From PCC-7336 sp039817825 (GTDB lineage: Bacteria; Cyanobacteriota; Cyanobacteriia; Thermostichales; PCC-7336), in assembly GCA_039817825.1 (NCBI GenBank), contig JBCBVA010000041.1, positions 1-28,692 of the forward strand: a DNA stretch of 28,692 nt, written 5' to 3'. The first letter of the stretch is position 1, and each line of letters starts with the position of its first letter. Both the position numbers and the translations under genes were made by a program. Below the pieces are notes generated by a model, which made no database searches, was not told the DNA's origin, and was given only the letters and a program-made list of their open reading frames with translations. Shown here one piece after another: positions 22,484 to 28,692 of this stretch.

Positions 22484-25400
22484 ATGCTTTCCAACGCTTT
22501 TTACCGCAATACTCAGTTGCTCGTTCTCGCCCTCTGCCTGATTTTGGTGTGGGGCCTGTCCGCCTTCTTCACCCTCCCTCGCATGGAAGACCCCGAGCTG
22601 GTGCAGCGCAACGCCGTCATCACCACCTTTTTCCCTGGAGCCACTGCCGAGCGCGTCGAGGCGTTAGTCACGGACAAGATCGAAGAAGAGCTATTCGAAG
22701 TAGACGAGATTAAAACGCTCACGTCTACGTCTCGATCAGGAGTATCGTCGGTTGAAGTCGAGTTGCTAGATTCTGTGGATGCCGTCGATGAGGTGTGGTC
22801 GCGGGTGCGCGATCGCGTGGACGATGCCATTCCCTCTCTGCCCAACGGTGTATCCGAGCCCGATGTGGAAATTGTGGAAGTCAAAGCTCACGCGCTGATG
22901 GTGGCGTTGGAGTGGGCTTCGGACGAGCCGTTGAACTATGCGGTGTTAGGTCGCTTAGCCGAGGATTTGGAGGATCGGCTACGACAGGTGCCCGGAACGG
23001 AAGATGTCGATATCTATGGCTCGCCGGAAGAAGAAATTACGGTTGAAATCGATCCGGCTACACTCACCCAACTGAACTTAAGCGCCAGCGATGTCTCCCT
23101 CGCGATCGCCGAGAGCGATGCCAAAGTGTCTGCCGGTCAACTACGCAGCGGTCGCAGCGACGTGCCGTTTGAAGTCACTGAAGAGCTAGATTCTCTGCAA
23201 CGCATCCGTTCGATTCCGGTGGGCAGCGGCAACGTTGGCCAGTTCACGTTGTTGGGGGACATTGCCGATATCGAGAAAGGGGTGGTGGAGCCTCCGGCAG
23301 CGATCTCGCTGGTCAACGGCAATCGCGGGGTGGTGCTGAGTGCGCTAGTTCAATCCCGCGCCCGCATCGATCTGTGGGCCCGCCAAGCTCGCCAGGTGCT
23401 GGACGACTTTGAGGCCACCTTGCCCCCCGCTATTCGGCAGGAAGTACTGCTGGACCAAAGCCAATTTGTGGAAGCTCGCTTAGATGGTGTTCTGAAAAAC
23501 TTGATGCTCTCGGCTCTATTTGTGGTGGGGATCGCTTTCGTGATGATGGGCTGGCAATCGGCGCTCGTGGTGGGCACGGCCTTACCTCTCACCGTTCTGG
23601 TTGTCTTCGGCGGCATGCAACTGCTGGGTACTCCCATTCACCAGATGTCGGTTACGGGCATCATTCTGGCGCTTGGGTTGCTGATCGATAACGCGATCGT
23701 CATGGTGGATGAAGTCGCACACGCGAAGGCTGAAGGGCTGACTCCTGCCAGTGCCGTTGCCAAAAGTGTGAGTCAAATGACGGTGCCGCTGCTAGCCTCC
23801 ACCCTGACCACCGTTCTGGCGTTCATGCCCATCGCCCTTGCCCCCGGAGGAGTGGGAGAATTTACTGGCTCCATCGGCAGCAGCGTTATTTTGGCGGTGA
23901 TTGGCTCTCTGGCACTGTCACTCACGGTGATTGCATCGTTGGCAGGTCGCATGCACCCGTTCCGCAGCGATCGCTATTTGCCCAGCTGGATGGTGCAAGG
24001 TATCTCCAATCGGTGGCTATCCAAGATTTATCAACGGGTTCTCAAGCTGCTGGTGTCCCGACCTCTGGTCGGTGTGGTGTTGGCCCTGATTGTCCCGATG
24101 TTCGGGTTCTCTCAAGCCGGTACCCTGGCCCAGCAATTCTTCCCTCCCACCGATCGCAACCAGTTCTACATCGAGTTCGAGTTGCCCGTACAGGCATCTC
24201 TAGCCGAGACCGAACGACAGGTGGCAGAGGTGCGAGACGCGGTGCGCCGTGACCTGGATGTTGAAGATGTCACCTGGTTTGTCGGCGAGTCGGCTCCGTC
24301 GTTTTACTACAACGTTGTGCAGCAGCGGGAAGGGGTGGCGAATTACGCCCAAGGGCTGGTGCAGCTTAAGTCCGGAGTGTTGCCGGTGCCGGTGGTGAAA
24401 CGCATGCAAGAGCGGCTGGATCGCGAGTATCCCCAAGCCCTGGTACTGGCTCGACAATTGGAACAAGGGCCACCATTCACCGCTCCGATTGAGCTACGGC
24501 TGTACGGTCCCGACCTCGATCGCCTGCGGATGTTAGGTGACCAACTGCGCGGCGTGATGGCCAACATTCCCGGCATTACCCACACCAAAGCCACGCTGGC
24601 CGAAGCACAGCCCAAGCTCGGACTACAGCTGGATGAAACCTCCGCTCGCATTGCTGGATTGGATCGCACGACAATTGCTCGCCAGTTAGATACGACATTG
24701 GAAGGGGCTGTTGGCGGTTCGGTACTGGAATCGACGGAAGAGTTGCCGGTACGGGTGCGGCTGGTTCAGAGCGATCGCGGCAACCTAGGTAATCTCAGTT
24801 CGTTTGATCTGCTCTCGAATGGAGAGTCGGTGCCGCTGGATGCTGTCGGACGGATCGAGCTATTGCCCGACATTGCATCGATTGCTCGCCGCGACGGGCA
24901 GCGTATTAACACCGTGGAAGGCTACATTCCAGCAGGCGAACTCCCGGCGGAGTCATTGGCTGCCTTTGAAGACGCTTGGCAAGCTAGCGATATCGAACTG
25001 CCGCGCGGTTACCGCTTGGAGTACGGCGGTGAAGCTGAAGCCCGTGGCACGGCAGAAGGAAATTTATTCTCTACGGTCGGTATTTTGATCGTCTTGATGG
25101 CTGCCACGCTGGTGCTGTCGCTGCGGTCGTTCACCTTGGCTGGAGCGATTGGTGCGATCGCCGTTGCCGCCATTGGCCTATCCTTAGCCGCGCTCAAGGT
25201 GTTCGATTATCCGCTGGGTTTCATGGCGATTCTCGGCACGCTTGGCCTAGTGGGTCTGGCCATCAATGACTCCATTGTTGTGTTGGTGGCCCTGCGCAGC
25301 GATCCAGATGCTCGGCTCGGCAAACCCGATGCGGTACGAGCAGTGGTTACTCGCAGTACTCGCCACGTTCTCACGACTACGTTCACTACGATTGCTGGGT

Positions 25401-25573
25401 TTGCCCCGCTCTTACTGGATCGGGCTGGTTTCTGGCCGCCACTGGCGATCGCGATTGCAGGTGGCTTGGGAGGAGCAACGCTACTGGCCCTGTTTTTCAT
25501 CCCCTCTCTCTACATCATCGCCATTCGCGCCGGTTGGGTCTCAGTTAATCCAAATGAGATTGTTAGCGCTTAG
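22484..25573 (+). CDS. RND-family efflux transporter (AcrB/HAE type)
   Basis: Inner-membrane proton-driven pump of 1029 residues, full length for AcrB-like RND proteins, with 12 predicted transmembrane helices in two halves and two large periplasmic loops. Features include the N-terminal FTLPRMEDPEL segment, the FPGATAERVEALVTDKIEEE porter motif, TM4 GLLIDNAIVMVDEVAHAKAEG (Asp402, Asn403), and TM10 GLVGLAINDSIVVLVAL (Asn928, Asp929). AcrB itself has Asp-Asp in TM4 and Lys in TM10; the present Asp-Asn / Asn-Asp arrangement is shared with some other HAE pumps. The substrate is unknown; hydrophobic drugs or lipids are typical for the family. It is co-transcribed with the upstream adaptor gene and probably under PadR control. 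Confidence 0.95.
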   Translation: MLSNAFYRNTQLLVLALCLILVWGLSAFFTLPRMEDPELVQRNAVITTFFPGATAERVEALVTDKIEEELFEVDEIKTLTSTSRSGVSSVEVELLDSVDAVDEVWSRVRDRVDDAIPSLPNGVSEPDVEIVEVKAHALMVALEWASDEPLNYAVLGRLAEDLEDRLRQVPGTEDVDIYGSPEEEITVEIDPATLTQLNLSASDVSLAIAESDAKVSAGQLRSGRSDVPFEVTEELDSLQRIRSIPVGSGNVGQFTLLGDIADIEKGVVEPPAAISLVNGNRGVVLSALVQSRARIDLWARQARQVLDDFEATLPPAIRQEVLLDQSQFVEARLDGVLKNLMLSALFVVGIAFVMMGWQSALVVGTALPLTVLVVFGGMQLLGTPIHQMSVTGIILALGLLIDNAIVMVDEVAHAKAEGLTPASAVAKSVSQMTVPLLASTLTTVLAFMPIALAPGGVGEFTGSIGSSVILAVIGSLALSLTVIASLAGRMHPFRSDRYLPSWMVQGISNRWLSKIYQRVLKLLVSRPLVGVVLALIVPMFGFSQAGTLAQQFFPPTDRNQFYIEFELPVQASLAETERQVAEVRDAVRRDLDVEDVTWFVGESAPSFYYNVVQQREGVANYAQGLVQLKSGVLPVPVVKRMQERLDREYPQALVLARQLEQGPPFTAPIELRLYGPDLDRLRMLGDQLRGVMANIPGITHTKATLAEAQPKLGLQLDETSARIAGLDRTTIARQLDTTLEGAVGGSVLESTEELPVRVRLVQSDRGNLGNLSSFDLLSNGESVPLDAVGRIELLPDIASIARRDGQRINTVEGYIPAGELPAESLAAFEDAWQASDIELPRGYRLEYGGEAEARGTAEGNLFSTVGILIVLMAATLVLSLRSFTLAGAIGAIAVAAIGLSLAALKVFDYPLGFMAILGTLGLVGLAINDSIVVLVALRSDPDARLGKPDAVRAVVTRSTRHVLTTTFTTIAGFAPLLLDRAGFWPPLAIAIAGGLGGATLLALFFIPSLYIIAIRAGWVSVNPNEIVSA

Positions 25574-25622
25574 TGCTGAGTTGCAAACTGGAACTACTCA
25601 GTTCTCCTCAACATCTTTCATT

Positions 25623-25786
25623 GGCCCCCTGAATCCCCCACCAGTGGGGGACTTATTTGATTCTGCAGGTTAATGAGAGCTGGCCTCATTACGCAAAGAC
25701 GTCAGGCCACCGATCGTTGTTTTGTTTCATATCGCAAAGGAGCATCAGATTCAAAAGTCCCCCATTTATGGGAGATTTAGGGGGTC
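25623..25786. repeat. Inverted pair of palindromic intergenic repeats
   Basis: Left copy 25623-25665 (GGCCCCCTGAATCCCCCACC onward to GATTCTG) and right copy 25746-25786 (CAGATTCAAAAGTCCCCCAT onward to AGGGGGTC) are imperfect reverse complements about 40 bases long, 80 bases apart. Each also contains an internal palindrome, for example TCCCCCAC-CA-GTGGGGGA. The AGTCCCCCATTTATGGGGGATTTAGGGGG family is a common cyanobacterial intergenic repeat. The whole unit of about 165 bases resembles a MITE, has no reading frame, and fills most of the 371-base gap between the RND and ABC genes, where the palindromes may also stop transcription. Confidence 0.65.
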
Positions 25787-25944
25787 TTTACTTGTGCAAG
25801 GCCCTACCAAATTGGCAATCATTACTATTTAGATTTACTTCGCAAATATGCTCGTAATGTTTCATCGTAGAAGACATACATGCTCAGGCTGGCTGTAATG
25901 CATTCATGGTTTAGCGATCCCCTGCGCAGCAAGTCTAAAAGACC

Positions 25945-27717
25945 CTAGATCGGATTTCCCATTTGCACGCTCCACAAGCTGGCATACAGTCCATCTCGTG
26001 TAACCAGCTCATCGTGTCGCCCCTGTTCCGTGAGTTGCCCCCGCTCCATCACATAAATTCGATCGGCGTTGCGAATCGTCGATAAGCGGTGAGCGATCGC
26101 AATCACCGTCCGCCCTCGTGAAATCTTATCCAGCGATCGCTGAATCGCCGCTTCTGTCTCGTTATCCACCGCTGATGTAGCCTCATCCAAAATCAGCACA
26201 GGGGGATCTTTCAGAATGGCCCGCGCGATCGCCAATCGCTGTCGCTGCCCCCCAGACAGTCGCTGACCCCGCTCCCCCACAATCGTGTCGTAGCCCTGCG
26301 GCAACATCTCGATAAACTCGTGTGCCTCCGCCAATTTGGCCGCATTCATCACTTCCTCGTCAGTGGCATCAAAACTGCCGTAGCGAATATTCTCAGCCAC
26401 CGTTCCGTGGAACAAGAACACATCCTGACTGACCAACCCGATTGCTCGCCGTAAGTCCTTCAAATTCAAATCGTGCAGCTCTTGCCCGTCGAGGGTGATG
26501 TGGCCGCGATCGACCTCGTAGAACCGCAGCAGTAGCTTGACTAGCGTGCTCTTGCCGGAGCCAGTTGGGCCCACCACGGCGATCGTTTGACCGGCGGGAA
26601 CATGCAGCGACAGATCGGTGACGACGGGAGGGCGATCGGTATACGCAAACGTGACGTTCTCGAATTGCAACTCTCCCTTGACGGATACCAGAGGTAACGA
26701 CTGCTGACCGGTACGAATCGCGATCGGGGTATCTAGCAAATTGAGAATGCGTGTGGTGGATGCCATTGCCCGCCGATATTCATCCAAGGTCTCCCCCAAT
26801 CGAGTTAGGGGCCACAGCAGTCGCTGAGTCAGAAAGACCAAGGTGCTGTAGACACCGACATCCAGAGCCCCGTTGGCTGCTTGCATTCCCCCCATCAGTA
26901 GCGTGGCGGTAAATCCCACCAAAATAATGATGCGAATTAGGGGGACAAACGCTGCACTGACGGCGATCGCGCGGCGGTTACTCAGTCGATAGGCGTCGCT
27001 TTCAATTCGGATGCGATCGATCTCAAAGGCTTCAGCAGTGAAGCTTTTAATGGTGGCCATCCCCCCCAAATTGTTCGCAAACCGAGCCGCCAGCAGCCCC
27101 ACCTTCTCCCGAACGTCACCATACAGCGGAGCCAACTTACGCTGAAACATCAGTGAGCCCCACAGGATAAAGGGCATGGGCAGCATCGCCATCCAAGCCA
27201 CTGACGGTGTGAGCACAAAAAACGTCGTTCCCACAATGATGACAGTGGTGGTGACCTGAATCAGATCGTTGGCCCCGCCATCCAAAAAACGCTCCAGTTG
27301 GTTGACGTCGTCATTCAAGATCGACATCAACTCTCCCGTACTGCGCTGCTCAAAATAGGCCATCTCCAGTTCTTGCAGGTGACCGTAGGCTTCCAGCCGC
27401 AAATCGTTTTGGATATGCTGAGCCAAATTCCGCCACAGCCGTGCGTAGGCATACTCAAATGCCGACTCCAGCCCCCACACAATCAGCGTCAGAAATGACA
27501 GAATCAGGAGCTGATGGAAAACAGAGTCAACTCCAAACTGAGCAATAAACGAATTGTCTTTCTCCACCACTACATTGACGGCAATACCGATCAAGGCCGG
27601 TGGGGCCAAATCGAATAGCTTATTCAGAACCGAGCAGCCCGTTGCCCAGCCAATTTGCTGGCGGTAGGAGCGAGCATAGTTCAGCAGCCGAACAAAGGGG
27701 GCAGATGAATCGGGCAT
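25945..27717 (-). CDS. ABC exporter half-transporter (TMD-NBD fusion)
   Basis: A 590-residue type IV ABC exporter subunit that works as a dimer in the inner membrane. Residues 1-310 form the six-helix membrane domain; the coupling region ELEMAYFEQRSTGELMSIL lies near 116-134. The ATPase (about 345-590) is complete: Walker A GPTGSGKST (383-391), Q-loop VSQDVFLF, signature LSGGQRQR (487-494), Walker B VLILDEATSAVD (507-518) and H-loop IAHRLST (His542). All catalytic residues are present, including Glu512. The substrate is unknown; it resembles lipid/multidrug exporters of the MsbA/LmrA type rather than peptide exporters, as it has no C39 peptidase. It diverges from the small HMA-domain gene; the 3' end converges with the RND gene. 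Confidence 0.94.
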   Translation of the reverse strand: MPDSSAPFVRLLNYARSYRQQIGWATGCSVLNKLFDLAPPALIGIAVNVVVEKDNSFIAQFGVDSVFHQLLILSFLTLIVWGLESAFEYAYARLWRNLAQHIQNDLRLEAYGHLQELEMAYFEQRSTGELMSILNDDVNQLERFLDGGANDLIQVTTTVIIVGTTFFVLTPSVAWMAMLPMPFILWGSLMFQRKLAPLYGDVREKVGLLAARFANNLGGMATIKSFTAEAFEIDRIRIESDAYRLSNRRAIAVSAAFVPLIRIIILVGFTATLLMGGMQAANGALDVGVYSTLVFLTQRLLWPLTRLGETLDEYRRAMASTTRILNLLDTPIAIRTGQQSLPLVSVKGELQFENVTFAYTDRPPVVTDLSLHVPAGQTIAVVGPTGSGKSTLVKLLLRFYEVDRGHITLDGQELHDLNLKDLRRAIGLVSQDVFLFHGTVAENIRYGSFDATDEEVMNAAKLAEAHEFIEMLPQGYDTIVGERGQRLSGGQRQRLAIARAILKDPPVLILDEATSAVDNETEAAIQRSLDKISRGRTVIAIAHRLSTIRNADRIYVMERGQLTEQGRHDELVTRDGLYASLWSVQMGNPI

Positions 27718-27866
27718 AGCGAGTCAAAATCAGACTTCCCCATTGTGAGCGGTCGGAGTTCTGTTGACCTGTGAATTCGGAAATGTTCACTTGAGTCAGG
27801 CCAACCCCTAACGAGCCTCAAGATAAAATAGCGGCCAAAGACCAATTGTGAAAGAGGCTGTGGCCA

Positions 27867-28067
27867 ATGGCTGCGACATTTGAATTTACCGTGCCGAAAC
27901 TGGCTTGCCAGGTCTGTGTGGGGAATGTGACCAAGGCGGTGAAGGGGGTGGATGAGACTGCCACCGTCGATGCCGACCCAACAACAAAAGTAGTGAAAGT
28001 GACGAGCGATCGCCCCGAAGCAAGTTTGAGAGATGTCTTAACCGCAGCTGGTTACCCACCGAACTGA
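27867..28067 (+). CDS. Heavy-metal-associated (HMA) domain protein
   Basis: A 66-residue single HMA domain (ferredoxin-like fold), comparable in length to copper chaperones such as CopZ/Atx1. The metal loop is KLACQVCVGNV (Cys14 and Cys17), with the C-x2-C pair intact but the usual GMTC methionine replaced (LAC). The rest follows the family (VTKAVKGVDETATVDADPTTKVVKVTSD, split around the beta strands, then LRDVLTAAGY). It probably binds Cu(I) or another soft metal in the cytoplasm, but the changed loop makes the metal uncertain. ATG at 27867. No P-type ATPase is in the window. A TAAAAT box lies about 35 bases upstream; I could not find a matching -35. Confidence 0.88.
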   Translation: MAATFEFTVPKLACQVCVGNVTKAVKGVDETATVDADPTTKVVKVTSDRPEASLRDVLTAAGYPPN

Positions 28068-28185
28068 ACAAGGTACGGGGGCTAATGGTATTGGCGTGCG
28101 AGTCCAAACGGCTGAAAGCAACTTCACGACAATAAACTTGCTTTCATCAACGGCAGCCTGACCAATAGCAATATTTAAGGAGGAG

Positions 28186-28692
28186 ATGGGGTTGGACTGG
28201 GAGCAACACTACCAAGACGGAGATACCCCCTGGGATAAAGGGGAAGCATCGCCCGGGTTGGTGGAATACTTGGAGCGACAACCGCTGACGGGGACCGTGC
28301 TGGTGCCTGGGTGCGGAAAGGGGCACGACGTCCGGGCCATTGCGGCTAGTGGAGCTTCCGTTACCGGACTGGATTTTGCCCCCAGCGCGATCGCCGCTGC
28401 CCAACATTTTCCTGCTGTGAATGGCGAGCAGTACGACACCGTGGATTTTTTCGCTCTTCCCCAGCGTTTTCACAACGCTTTCGACCTAGTTTTCGAACAC
28501 ACATGCTTCTGCGCGATCGACATTGTCATGCGAGAGGGTTACGTTCGCTCAGTGACTCAAGCATTGAAACCCAATGGGTATTTTCTTGCCGTGTTTTATC
28601 TCGATCCCGCTCCTGGTCGAGACGGTCCGCCCCATCGAGTTTCCACTGCCGAACTCGATCGCCTATTCGGCCCCTTCTTCAATGTATTGAAC
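28186..28692 (+). CDS. Thiopurine S-methyltransferase-like SAM methyltransferase (partial)
   Basis: The first 169 codons of a class I SAM-dependent methyltransferase; the window ends before the stop. It matches the TPMT/thiol methyltransferase family (PF05724-like): N-terminal WEQHYQDGDTPWDKGEASPG, the SAM-binding motif I VLVPGCGKGHDV, GLDFAPSAIAAA, and the FDLVFEHTCFCAI segment, then LKPNGYFLAVFY. Members methylate small thiols, halides or thiopurines; the substrate here is unknown. An AAGGAGGAG ribosome site touches the ATG at 28186, unusually close, so a TTG at 28192 (two codons in) may be the real start. It follows the HMA gene by 118 bases on the same strand. Sequence past the end is needed for length. 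Confidence 0.88.
   Translation, partial: MGLDWEQHYQDGDTPWDKGEASPGLVEYLERQPLTGTVLVPGCGKGHDVRAIAASGASVTGLDFAPSAIAAAQHFPAVNGEQYDTVDFFALPQRFHNAFDLVFEHTCFCAIDIVMREGYVRSVTQALKPNGYFLAVFYLDPAPGRDGPPHRVSTAELDRLFGPFFNVLN

Noticed and set aside
25657..25857. 66-codon plus-strand frame over the inverted repeats
   Set aside because: It translates the palindromic repeat and has no coding features.

Overview
The window is chromosomal DNA from a cyanobacterium. The signs are many HIP1 octamers (GCGATCGC) inside and between genes, a phycobilisome linker protein, a NIL-domain ferredoxin, an rpsP-khpA pair, and cyanobacterial heptamer tandem repeats. Base composition is moderately GC-rich (mid-50s per cent by eye). 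The linker carries two phycobilisome-linker domains in one chain, an arrangement known from early-branching cyanobacteria such as Gloeobacter. That hints at a basal or Synechococcus-like lineage, but I cannot name a species.

Layout. 1-5.6 kb (all minus strand): ilvD (branched-chain amino acid synthesis), a family 4 glycosyltransferase, and the 674-residue double-domain linker. 5.6-7.1 kb: a roughly 580-base non-coding stretch with a strong hairpin, then orphan ureE translationally coupled to a small unknown protein (minus). 7.1-9.8 kb (plus): a phasin-like coiled-coil protein, a heptamer-repeat island, a NIL-domain 2x[4Fe-4S] ferredoxin, truB, and an FKBP-type prolyl isomerase lipoprotein. 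9.9-14.6 kb: a DUF4349 lipoprotein, a TMEM14-family membrane protein, a PfkB sugar kinase next to a sucrose-phosphate-phosphatase-like HAD protein, and speB (agmatinase). 14.8-18.6 kb (minus): khpA, rpsP with a long acidic tail, and a 912-residue membrane M48 metallopeptidase. 18.6-19.9 kb is a gene graveyard. It holds the C-terminal end of a second M48 gene fused back-to-back to the C-terminal end of a response-regulator receiver domain. Two small unknown genes, a good terminator and a second heptamer-repeat island follow. 20-25.6 kb: a PadR-family regulator diverges from a membrane-fusion-protein/RND efflux pair, with a near-consensus promoter and a 40-bp palindrome between them. 25.6-28.7 kb: an inverted-repeat element, an ABC exporter half-transporter, a small heavy-metal-binding-domain protein, and the start of a thiopurine-methyltransferase-like gene cut by the window edge.

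Most of the content is housekeeping or common cyanobacterial accessory genes. I do not see a CRISPR array, prophage, toxin-antitoxin pair or multi-gene defence island, and no tRNA or rRNA gene. The points most worth a second look are the M48/receiver pseudogene junction, the double-linker protein, the Asp-to-Val change in the HAD phosphatase, the PadR operator region, and the S16 tail.
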